Shown here in pieces: positions 25,901 through 37,900 of a stretch of 64,000 bases of DNA; within the stretch, counting starts at the first letter, position 1; each line of letters opens with the position of its first letter. The DNA comes from Oreocharis arfaki (Eukaryota; Chordata; Aves; Passeriformes; Paramythiidae): NCBI GenBank assembly GCA_013398015.1, contig VZRR01012431.1:171506-235505 (forward strand), given 5' to 3'. The notes beneath the pieces were generated by a model, which did not search any database, was not told the origin of the DNA, and worked only from the letters and a program-made list of their open reading frames with translations. The translations under genes were made by a program, and so were the position numbers.

Positions 25901-28900
25901 CTAAAGCAGCCTTGGATTGCCTCTGTGCCCCCAGGGATGGAGAGCCCGTGGAGGAGGTGGAGGATGAGGACAAATACAGCTTCAACTACGATGGCTCCGA
26001 GCTGGTCATCCGGAAGGTGGACAAGAGCGACGAGGCCGAGTACATCTGCATCGCCGAGAACAAGGCTGGCGAGGCCGACGCCACCATCCACCTCAAAGTC
26101 TTTGGTAAACAGCCCCTGAGCACCCCCTGGCAGCCCAGCTGGGTGCTGGGCACGCCAGTGTGAGCTGGGAGTAACCTGCTTATCCCAGTTAATGCCTGCT
26201 GGGGCTTACCCCGAGCTGCTGCTCTGCCTGTGCACCTCTGCCACCGTGTGTGTGCGCGTGGGAAACTCATCCCAGCTCCTCTCTGCCTCCCTCTGCTCAA
26301 ACACGGGCAGGGCTGCTGGGATCAGACCCATAGGCTGCTGAAAATACCTTCCAGGCTGAATCTTGATCCACCAAAGCTGCTGTTAAAAGGGCTTTAGCAC
26401 TTGAGTGGGGCTTGCTACAGCCTGGACAGGGAGGTGAGCTCCACCCCACCACTGTGTGAGTGACCTCAGGCTTGTAGGAGTGAATCAGCAGCTTTCCTGC
26501 CTCCCAGGAATCTGGAAGTGTTAAGGAATATGGAATTCTCCCTGCCTTGTGTGCAGCCACCTGACAAAGCTGCTTAGCAAAGGGCTAATTTGGGGCAGGG
26601 AAAGTGGGCAGGGAGGTGGAAGAGTGAGCTGGTAATCCCAGGGGCTGAGTGTTTGAACACTCTTAAATGGGTCCCCTCTTAGGAGCCTCAGCCGTGAGAA
26701 TGAGCAGAAGAGGTTTTTTAGGTCTTTCACTTCTGCAAGGAGGTGCCCTCTTTAATGTCACCCTGCTCCTTCCCCAGCTGGCAGTGAGCTTGTCCCAGTT
26801 CTCCCCGGTGCTGCTTGTTTCAAGCACTGCTGGTGGCAGACCAGCTTCATCCCGAGCCCCACCTGAGTGAAGGCTCCTTTTCCTTCTCCTCCTCAGCCAA
26901 ACCCAAAATCACCTACGTGGAGAACAAGACAGCCATGGAGCTGGAGGATCAGATCACGCTGACCTGCGAGGCGTCGGGGGACCCCATCCCCTCCATCACC
27001 TGGAGAACCTCCACGCGGAACATCAGCAACGAGGAGAAGGTACAGCCCTTCCCAAAGCCCCTGGGGTTGGTGGGCTCAGCACAGCTCCTCCCTGCCCGTC
27101 CCTGGCCCGGAATTGCATGTGGATGCACGTGGAGATCCCGCTGCTGCCCCTGCACGTGCAGGGCCAAGGCTCACACCACACCCGGAGCAGTGCCACACGT
27201 GCCCTCTTGGCAAGAGCCACCTCGGCTTGGAACAGCTGGGGAGATGCTTTGTCCTTCCTGCTGTGTTCACTCGGGGGTGGATCAAATTGGAGAGACCCTA
27301 AGCTCTCCTCAGAGGAGTTCCTACAGTTGCAGGAGGCTTCTGGGAGGTGGGAATGAGCACCCTGATCCCAGAGGTGCCCACGCTGGGCAGGTGGCAGGTG
27401 GGGGCTGCTCCCTCTCCAGGATGCAGTGGACCAAAATGAGCCTGTTCATTCCTCCCCCGTGCTGTCCTCTGACGCTGCACGTCCCTGAAGCACAAAAGCC
27501 TGGCTGCCTTTTGTGCTCACCTGTTCTGTTGATCCCATCAATACCATTTTGTTCTTAAAAGGCAAAAATAATTAGCAGTTTTTTCTTCATAAGAGAGAGT
27601 GCTGGTGTTGTTAAGGGCGACAGCTCCTTTAATTAGACGAGGTTAGGACGTGCTGCTGTACTGGAGATGTTTCATAAGTGATGGGGAGGCAGAATTTGGA
27701 GCCAGAGAACGCCTAGACAGAAGTGGGAGTGAGGAGTTGTTGCTAATTAATAATCTCCTAATAACAGGATGCTTTAGGGCTCAGCTGCCTTGGCCATGCC
27801 AGAGGTTCTGGCTCAGTGTGGAGGCAGCAGGTGACACTCTGAAAGTCTTGGAGCAACAGAGGTGTCCACTGTCACTTGTCCCTACAGCTGCTGTCCTGCA
27901 CTGCAGCTCCTAAATGAGCTTTTTTAATTGCCCCCATGACGTCAGCCCCTCCCCACGTTGTTCATGTGTAACTTTATTAATCAGGGTGCCAAAGTTTTCC
28001 AGCTTCAGTTCTTTCTTAGCATCTTTTGGATCCCAGGGCTGCTGTGAATCCCTGCAATGTTCAGGGAGAGGTTTCCAGTGCCTGCAGAAGCTGCACTGTG
28101 ACTGAGGGCTGTTTGGGCAGGACTTGAGGTTATTTATTTGTGGGTTTGTCTCTGTTAGGAGAGCCCTGGGAGGTGCCAAGGGCTCCAGTGCTGCTGGCTC
28201 TGGGGTTTGGATCACAGCCGTGGACAGAGCTTGGTCAGGGAGGAGAATGTAAAAACGAAATCAAGTGGTAGAAGAGCCCCCGCTCTGCAGCCCAGTTAAA
28301 CCATCGAGATCTCAGTGGCAAAACTGCTAACTAATTTTTGCTGATTTTTGAGACTCATATATCCTGCTCGGTGCTCTCAGGGTGGTGATCAATAGCAAGG
28401 GAAGTGCTCGTACTCTGAAACTTTCAGATGGGGGAGAAGCCAAGGTTTGAGGTACTGCCATGTGTTCATGTGCTGGTTCAAACCTTCAGGGCAAACATTA
28501 TTTTATCATATCCCATGCACTTTCTAGGCTGGATTATTCTCTGTGTGTGTGTGTGTGTGTGTGCATTTTGTTTCGGTTTGTCTCATACTTTTCCTCTTCT
28601 CTATCTTGTGCTCTAAGTTCAGGTGAATGTTTCAGATGTCCAGCAAATCCTGAGGTCAGAATAGCTCTACAAATACTCTACAACAAATTCTATTAGAATA
28701 TTTAATTCTATTAAATATTCTGTTACAAAGGCATACAGTCAGTTTATTCTCCACTTTCTTTCTATGGGACAGCACAGGGAAGTGGATGGTCTTTGATTCA
28801 GGACAAACAATGCTGTTTTAAGAATTATCAAGCCCTGTTTTTGCATATTTCTGTTATCCAGGTCCTTGAATGCTTCTCTCTTGCCTCACGTTGTTTACTC

Positions 28901-31900
28901 TTGAAGTCATCCTTCAGTGTAGATTTTTAGAGGTGTAGAGATGCCTTAACTCCCATGGACATTCTGGAAAACCTACCCAAACCCCCAAACAAAAAGCAAG
29001 GTTCAGTTCACTCCTGGCAGAGCTTGGGATGTCCCAGTCTCTGAGTGCTCTGCCACCTTTCCATGGAGCAGTTGTGGGGGCATTCCTGGGTTTGTCACCC
29101 AGCAGTGGAGCTCAGCCTGTGGGGATGGGAGGGAAACACTCTGCAGGTCCTTGATCCTTTATCCAGAGCTGGATCTCACTGGGAGCTGCTCTCCCAGCCC
29201 TGCCACCATTCCCTGGAGGGCAGAAAACAAAGGGAACATCTCACCAGAGGAGTCAAAGAACGGAGGAAGGGATCAGCTCTGATTTCTCCCTCCTGCATCC
29301 CAATCCCCAGTTTAACCTGTGTGCTGTCACTGGGCCTTTCCCCCAGGGCTGCCCCACCAGGCTCCCTGTTCCTCAAGCAGGAAAATGCAGATTTCTGGAT
29401 GGACCTGAGTTGCTTGGAATGATAAAAACTGAGACAGAATTACAGGTGTCTGTCTCCCCTCGACAGGAGAATTCCATCACTGCATTGTGCTGTCCTAGAA
29501 ACAGCCCAGTCCATCCTTCCTCTCATTGTCTGGGTTGCTGTTGCTGCCCAGCAGCCTCTCTCAGCTCTGTGTTGTTGGCAGCCAAAGCAAATGGATGAGC
29601 TTTTAATAATTTAGGAATCTGAAGGTGCAGGAGGCTTTGGATTCCCCCCACATTCCCTGCGTGGTGCTGGGTAGAGCTGCTCTGTGTCTGCCTTGGTGAG
29701 GAGGAGTTAGTGTGGAGTTCTCTGGGATGGGGAATGTGGCTCTGCCTCTTTCCCCACACCCCTGACCCATTGCAAAGAATACAGCAAACTCTGAGGGTTT
29801 GGAATGGGCTTCTTTCCTTCTTCATCTTCCTTTGGGTTGACACCAGGGGATAAAAAGTGTCCCCCTGCGCTGACGCTACAGAGAGCAGTGAGCAGGAGTG
29901 GAAGGGGACTCACAGGGCAGCTCCCTGGACGTAACTGGGACTGAAAAAGGGATTATTCCGGGTTATTGGGCTGTCTGTTCAGCTTTCAAGCACCTTGTGC
30001 ACAGCAGGATATATACACCCAGAGATGACCAGGTCTTGGGAGTGTCCCAGCCCCTGCAGGGGTTGGTAGCTCCGCCTCGCCAGCAATGCCATCCTGGAAC
30101 CATTTGCTGTCATCAGAGCCATTGTCAGACGAGGCTGTGTGTCCCATCTGTTGGTATTTCAGTCTCACAGTGTGCACTAGAAGCCCCGTGGCAGCAGTGC
30201 TCTGCTTTTGGTTCTCCTTCCCCGAGCCTCCATCTCCATCCGTGTCACTCGTGCGTGCTGTGACATCCACACACTGTCACCGTGCCTCACAGCCAGCAAT
30301 GCCATCCTGGCTCCTGTGTTAGCAGGTGATTTTTGACTCCTGAACTGAAGGGGATCAGTTGAGATAATTGAGACCAGGAGATACCTGAAATATAAGTTAT
30401 AGCGGGGGGAAAATGGAACGCAGCAACCTGGCTCTTTGTGAACCACAGTGAACATGGTCCACGCTGCTGGTGGCTTCCTCTAAGTGGGGAATATGTGCCT
30501 TAATGTCAGGTTTGTGCATGTTTCACTGCTGTGGGGCTGTGCCCAGCCCAGCCAGGGCCGGGTGCTGCCATCCCTGACCACGGGGAGCTGGAGCTGGGGG
30601 GTCCTGTCCCACTGTGCCAGGGCTCTGCAGCTCCAGGGCTGCTGCTCCTCCTGGCACAGCCTGCATGGAAACAGGGCTCCAGTTGCATGATGAGCACATT
30701 AATCAGTGTTAATTATTCAGTGTGGGGTGGCAAACAGACCAGAGGCAGAACACCAGGTCTGTACTCTGCCATTCAATGGCCAGAGTCACTTCCTCAGCAC
30801 CAGGTGTGTAGAAAAGGTGAGCTGTGACAAAGGAAACAGTCACTGATAGGTAATAAATCAGTCTGTAGGTGCCATCAGCCTTGGTTTAGCCATTCAAAGA
30901 CCGACTCAGAGGCTGTGAAATGGTGAATGCCAACCTAAATTGATGGGAAAGGGAATTGATGTGACCCCCCCCACACACACACAGACAGGAGATGCACAGC
31001 TCGGAGCCTGCATGTGCACACAGCTCAATGTGCTGCAAACACTGGTACCTGAAAGCAACCTTTGATAAACTTTTATTGCTTTTTTTCTGTTGTTGTTGTG
31101 TTCTATATCTGTTCTCTCCAGGCTTCGTGGACCCGGCCCGAGAAACAAGAGGTATAAGATTACCAGACCTTTAGCAAACTTCTTAGGTTGTTGGTTTTTT
31201 GGTTTCTCTTCTAAAAGCATTACGGATTAACAAATCTCTAGTGCAGTAACCAACTAAACGAGCATTAATCTGACCCAGTTAAATACCAGTACATAAAAGA
31301 AACAGCTTCTAGAGGTAGAAGTTGCTTGGCATGTCGTGATGCGTTTTTTGGATGAGCAAAGTAGCTGTGTTGGGAGTGAGGAACTCTGCTTGTCACTTAA
31401 AAATTAAAGAAAAGGAGATTAAAATTAAAAGCCAATGTGAAATGCTGCTTTCACCATTTTCTTCCATGCTGCCAGTGTGAATCATCCTCTCTTTCAGAGA
31501 GGGAAGAATTAGCACCAACCTGTATTTTGGGAAAGTAATTTTTCCCCAAGAAAGCCTCCTCTGCTCCAGCCAACTCACCTATTTGCTCATGGCACTCCTT
31601 CAGTTTGACCTTCTCTTTAAAGGACAACTGCATCATGTTCCATTTCCAAGTCAATGCAGAGAAACCTTTCACAAGGGGCATTTCTCCAGAAAATGCTCCA
31701 GATTGCTCAATTATTTTTATTTGTCTTTGATCTGCAAGGGTCAGCGAGGGGGAGGTGGGATAATGCAGTGGCTGGGGTTGGTCCAAATGGGGGTTGATTT
31801 TATTTCACATTCAGTGCTGTGCTTTAATATTAATAATAATAATAATAACAACAATAATAATAATGCACCTGATTTGTAGCACTCTTGCTTCAAAGTGGAC

Positions 31901-34900
31901 CAGAAGGAAGGTTCTCAAGCAAAGAACAGGGGTCAGGTGGAGAACAAAATGAGCTGTCAGAACTGCATGACTTGGATTTGTATTTTTAGGATGAACTTTG
32001 TGGAGGCTCTGATTTTTTAAATTATTTTTAAGCCGTCTTAAATCCCAGAGACTGAACAAAGTGGAGCTGTAACTTAAACCCCACCCAGCTGCGTTTCGTG
32101 TGAGGCTGAGAAGATCCTGCCCCTTCTTCCTTCAGAATAATCTGTTGGATTGTGGCAGGTGGAGGCATCAGATATTCAGAGCAGTTTGCGTTGAAGAATT
32201 TGGAATTTGAGTAGTTGCATCTCTCCAGGACTCACATGAATTCCTGTCACAGCTGTCCCCTCCCTGCCCCCAGTGTCTTCCCTGTGCTCTCTCTCTCCAG
32301 CTTTTGATTAATATGAGCACTAATACTATTAAGTTTGCTGTCTCTAAATTTCTTACTGCCTCTGTGTCTTAAAATACCCCAGTGAAGTGCAGGACATCTC
32401 TCTAAAATTGCTTTAAAGTTGCCTGAGGGCTTTTAGCAGTGGATTCCAGCAGCAGGATGAAGGTCAGGGAATGTTTGGCATTAAGTATTTCACTTCTACT
32501 AAAGGAATTTAGGGTGAGGAGGTGAAGTCAGTCCTGGCAGCATCTCTGGGCGCCCTCAGTCACACCCCAAACTGGTGATGCCCCTCTGGTAGCTGGGAAT
32601 TGGTGCAGCCTGAGGAATATTAAAGGCTGCAGGTTAAATACAGATATCCAACACTGCCCTGCAAGCACAGAGCAAGGAGAGACCCCTCATCTTCCTTGGG
32701 TGGAATTCCTGCCTGTGGTCAGGGTTTTCAGGGGCTGTGTGAGGCTGTGGGAAGTGGGTGAGGAGGCAGGAGCGTGTGGAGTTATTTGTGGATGCTGGTT
32801 TGGGAACGGCCTGAAAGTTCCAGAAGGTGAAGGGAAGAGGGGTAAATGCATTTTATTTGTCTCTCCTCTGCCCCTTTGGCCCTGGGCTGCTGAGCTCTGG
32901 GCCGGGTGTGCCCTCAGTGGCTGTGCCCCAGGGCATGGCCAGAGGTTGGGGGAAGATACCTGCACTGCCTCTGGATAAATGGCAGTAATTGGCAACATAG
33001 AGAACATCCTTCTCTGTTCTGTGCCAGGGGTCACTGCCCAAGCCCCTGAGCTTGTCTCCCCAGCACAGGAAGCATTTTGTAAGCCCAGATCCTTGGAATC
33101 AGGGAGATTGAAGTAAAGGGGTTACAGATGCCAACATCTGGCTCACAGGTTCCTGCCTGTCCTGTCTCCATCAGCCAGAGCATCCGACAGGCTGCAGGGG
33201 GGGTAGAGAAACCTTGTAATGTGCTTTCCTGGGCAGACGTTTTTCTCTTCCTTGGAGTGTTTTTCCTGATCTCTCTTTTTCTCCCCTTGTGCCTTTTTGC
33301 ATTAAAAACCAGAGCTTCATCTTCAGAATCAGTTGCATTGCTCATGAAATCAGCATTGGCCACGATTTCCTGGCACTCCTTTGTGTTGGATCTTGAGGGA
33401 GTGGGGAGAAAGGCAGGAGACATTTGGGTGTAAAATTGCCTTTCCTAGCATTACCTGTGGTGACCCTACACTGGTGTTTTGTCCCTTATACTCTTCTGGG
33501 GAGGTGACAGAGACAAGTATTGGGAATATTCACCCAGGTCTGGATCCTGGCATCCATGGATCCAGCTGGAAGGGAGCTGGGGTTTGGAGGGAAATCACAG
33601 GTCAGACAAAAGGAGAGCAGTGCAGTCAGCCAGGGGAGTGAGGTAAAAACAGATTTGGGCTGTGTGATAGCACAGTGGTTTCATGTAAGGCTCTAGGAAA
33701 TGATGCCCACAGCACCACGTGTCCATGGAATAACTGTTCCCAGCAGGAAGGGGATGGAGTTCGTAGCTCATGGCATTGGCCAGGGATTGCAGCAAGGAAA
33801 AAGAGGAGAAAAATATGTGTAGTTGTTCTTGTGTCATCAAAGATTCTATTTTTGTGCATTTGAAATTGGCCTGGTGCACATGAACTGATATTGGAACTAA
33901 CAGAGGTGACAAATGACATTTATTTGTGGAAACTTCGTCAGTCTCAGGGCCTGAGACCTTTAGCTCAGCACAGAGAGAGGCTTCAGGCCCAGAGGTCTGA
34001 CAGCCGAGATACCAGGGATGCTTTTTGTGCACTTGGCTGTTGGAAATGCTCAGGGTTGTACTCATTTATCAGCACTTGTCCTGTACCTTCCAAGAAAACA
34101 GATGCTCCCGGAGAGTGGCAGGATGCAGCAGCAGGCACAGCCATGAGGCTGCCAGATTTACTCCCTTGTGCTTGTGCTGCAGGATCAGAAATGAGAGGAG
34201 AGAGTTGGTGCTTTAAGAGCTTCCAGGCTGAGGCAGAAGCACCAGGAGGGAGAGAGGAGTCCATGGCTTTGTGTTTTCATGGGTTAAGGGAGCAGGTGGG
34301 CTTTGGTGACAAACTGGAGAGGAAAACACCCACCCTGGCTGGGTGGGTGCAGTCCCCTGCAATCCCCCTGGATTTTACATTCCTTGTCTCTCTGTCAGTG
34401 GCATCCCCACACTCTCTTGTGTGTGGGAAATGGTTCTGGAATTTTCTTGAGGCAGGGCTGTCTCTAGAGGTTTCCTTGCCCTTTTCACTGCGCTTTCCTC
34501 TCTTTGTGTGCCACGTTCAGGTGAAAGTTCTGAGCTTCCTTTTTGCCTCATTCAGCTCTGAGCTCTGGATCTGTTCTTCCTTACCCATTTCGGAGGCACT
34601 GAGATAAAACCAGTATTGCTGAGAGAACAGGAAGGGCTGGATTCTCTGACTGGAAGCTCTTGGGGAGGTTTCCCTTTTTTTTTTTCCTTCTCTTTGCATG
34701 CTGGCAAAACTTTTTAACCAGAGCTGGATCTCATGCAGTTCCCATACTGGGGAGAAGCTCGACTTTGCCCCTCCAGATGTGCAGTAGCAGCTGATACTCG
34801 GGTCCTTCTTTTCACGTCCTCCCCTTCTCCCGAGCGCTGTGCGCCGCTGCGGCGGGCCCTGTGTGACAGGGAGCCTCGTGGAGCTGCCTCTCGCGGTCCC

Positions 34901-37900
34901 ACGTGGGGCAGGGCCATCCCCCCCAGTACTGCAGGGCTGGCGTGAGGAGGGAGAGTTTGTGCCGTCCCTTTGTGCTCGGGCTCTGACCGCGTTCCCCTCC
35001 CGTGCAGACGCAGGACGGGCGGATCGTCGTGCGCAGCCACGCGCGCGTGTCCTCGCTGACCCTCAAGGAGATCCAGTACACGGACGCGGGCGAGTACGTG
35101 TGCACGGCCAGCAACACCATCGGCCAGGACTCGCAGGCCATGTACCTGGAAGTGCAGTGTAAGCGGGCACGGCGGGCTGGGGAGGCTTTTACAGGGAGCT
35201 GCGTTATCCCCTGTCCCTTCCCTGCGCCCCGGGATGCGCGTGGTGCCGGGGCTGTGGAAGCAGCTCGGGCTGGTGAAAGCCTCGGGCCGAGGCGTTGCTG
35301 GGTGTTTGCTCCGGCTGGCCCCAGCTGGGATGCTCTCTGCGCCTCGCCGCGGGTCTGCTGCCAGTCTCGTTTGTTGGGAATCGAAATTCTCCCCTAGAAC
35401 GACTTTCCTGGCACAATTTCCCAGATCCGTCCTGCTGTCTGCTCCTCCCACGCTGCGCAGGAGCAGCTGTGGGGCCCAGCAGGTTTTCTCCTCATGCCCT
35501 TCAGCAAAAGACACTCCCCATGCCCCTGGATGAGAGGACAGTTCCCATTTCCTATATTAGATCCCCTTTCCCGCATTAAGGTGGACTCCAGCCAAGGGAT
35601 CCTCGCAGTGAGGCTGCCTGGGCTGCTTTGGGAGCTTGGCTGGCTCCAATTGCCTTCCCAAATGTGTCTTTCAGATGCCCCCAAGCTCCAGGGCCCTGTG
35701 GCCGTGTACACCTGGGAAGGAAACCAAGTGAACATCACCTGTGAGGTGTTTGCCTACCCCAGCGCTGTCATCTCCTGGTTCCGGGACGGGCAGCTCCTCC
35801 CCAGCTCCAACTACAGCAACATCAAGATCTACAACACCCCCTCAGCAAGTTACCTGGAGGTGAGGACGAGCCAGGAGGGCTCAGTGCCATCAAATAATTG
35901 ATGTTGAATGAATTCACTGTTATCCTGTCGGTAGAAATGAAGTTGGGTTGGTGTTTCTAGCATATAAACACTGAGAAATATCAGGTCATAGAAGGTAAAG
36001 AAAATCAGGAAATGGAAGGTCGAGAAAATCAGGTAACAAGAAGAAACAGCCTCTCCTTGTCTCTGATCTTTGCCCACTGCAGTTCTGCCCCCATGGACAG
36101 CCCTGGGACCACAAACGCCTGGATTTTACTGTAGCTTCTTCCCAGCTAAATTTGGCGTGCCCTGGCAGAGTGAAAAGGGTTTTTTGGTCAGAGTTTGAGC
36201 TTTCCTTCCCCCCACAGGTGACCCCAGACTCGGAGAATGACTTTGGGAACTACAACTGCACTGCTGTGAACCGCATCGGGCAGGAGTCCTCCGAGTTCAT
36301 CCTGGTGCAGGCAGGTGAGCAGGGAGGGCAGGGAATGTGTCAGCAGGAGTGGCCCTGCTTCGCTGATTTGTGCTGCTGGGGTAGCAGGAGAGCCTTCAGA
36401 GAGGCTGTTCATGGATTTCCCATGGGGTTGGAGCTGCTCAGCATCTCTGTTCCCTTGTTTCTCGGGGGCTCGTTCTTCTCTGTGCTGCCAGTGCACCTTG
36501 TCAGAGCTGTGATCTTTGATTTGTGCACCCCAAATCAGCAAAACCCCCCTCCCAGCAGTTGTAATGCAGGATCTGAGCCTCAGAGCTGTGCCAGCCCCTG
36601 GGAGGGGCTCCAGGGCTGCTGCCACAGAGGCAGGTTTGGGAATGGTCGAGCTGTGCAGTGCAGTGCCCTGTGGAAGGGACTGTGGGCACAGAGTGGCACC
36701 CAGGATGTTTTTGCTGCACTGCCCTGGTTGTTTTCTTGTGGAGAAGGGACTGAGCACTAATTAACATTGTTAAAAGCTGCCTAAACACTCTTTGTGAGCC
36801 TCAGCCCTGCCCTTCCCCTCTGCTGTATGCAGCCAGGGGGTGTTGGATGCCCCCAGTTGCCTTCCCAGTTCCTTTCTCCAGTTGCCTGGGTCTCACTGTT
36901 GTCCCTTCTCCTCAGACACCCCCTCGTCCCCCTCCATCGGCAGAGTGGAGCCCTACTCCAGCAGTGCCCAGGTGGAGTTTGACGAGCCCGAGGCCACGGG
37001 TGGGGTGCCCATCCTCAAGTACAAGGCGGAGTGGAGGGCCCTGGGCGAGGGCGAGTGGCACTCCAGGCTCTATGATGCCAAGGAAGGTAGGAAAAACAAA
37101 ATAACCTGGTTCCTTCCCCACCTGCACTGAAAAAAAAGTGACTTTCCTTTAGGGAAAACCCGGGGTGGGGGGTGGAGGGTCCAGGCTGGTGGCCCCAGAC
37201 AGGCTTTTGAACATTTGCTGTGAGTGACACCTGGGAATTTTCAAGTGGGAATGAGAGTTGGGCTGTGCTGAGAGCTCTGTCACAGGCCTGTGTGAGCAAG
37301 GTGAAGAGCCCTGTGCTAGGAATAAAAGTTTTCACTCGCTGCTTCCCACAGGAGGCATTTCAGCCCCCGTCTGTCACCCCTTAGTCCCCCTTGGAAAATG
37401 AACTCTGCCGTTCCAGCAGCAAACCTGTCTTGTTGAGGCGATCTATATTAGTGCTCACTGCATAAAATCGATCTTGCAGTCAAATAAACCAAAAGAATTT
37501 TGTTTTGGGGAGGACTGTGAGAAGGAGAGTTCTACTCCAGAGCTGGATCTTCCACCACCAATCCTGTGTGGAGCTGAAATTCTTGGTTTAGGTCCCCACT
37601 GGAGCGATGTGATCCCAGCTGGAGTCAGGTTTATTTGTCTCTTTTCTCCCTGCGTGGGGAAAACAGAGTTTGTTTATTTCCTTCTTTGAGTCCTGAGCTT
37701 TTATTTGCTTTTTTTTCCCCCCCTTGTTTCTGCCCCAGCCGACGTGGAGAGGACGGTGACCATCACGGGGCTGAAGCCTGAGACCACCTATGCAGTGAGG
37801 CTGTCAGCAGTCAATGGCAAGGGCGTGGGGGAGCTCAGCCTGCCCGCCGAGTTCAAGACACAACCAGTTCGTAAGTGNNNNNNNNNNNNNNNNNNNNNNN

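Larger units (their letters stand above)
23289..26896 (+). other. Short introns 2-6
   Basis: Introns 23289-23957, 24102-24813, 24952-25136, 25255-25934 and 26105-26896 separate the Ig1-Ig4 exons. I saw no further exon, repeat array or RNA gene in them. ORFs that overlap them are read-through of the exons (for example 23801-24490 and 24517-24948). Confidence 0.8.
27040..35007 (+). other. NCAM1 intron 7 (holds VASE)
   Basis: This is a 7.97-kb intron within Ig4. Besides the 30-nt VASE exon it contains a TG dinucleotide run near 28542-28562, an AAT run at 31829-31864 and otherwise unremarkable sequence. Long ORFs such as 33891-34607 have no domain signature or splice support. Confidence 0.8.
35159..37738 (+). 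other. Short introns 8-11
   Basis: Introns 35159-35674, 35860-36217, 36315-36915 and 37087-37738 separate the Ig5 and FN1 exons. Intron 9 has an imperfect duplicated segment of about 26 nt (roughly 35984-36033, GAAAATCAGG copies). I saw nothing else beyond splice sites. Confidence 0.75.

Noticed and set aside
33891..34607. 238-residue + strand ORF in intron 7
   Set aside because: Composition is intron-like and it lacks recognisable motifs or acceptor/donor support.
34714..35514. 266-residue minus-strand ORF
   Set aside because: It is a shadow of GC-rich NCAM1 exon 8 and its flanks. Only the + strand has splice sites, phase and known protein.
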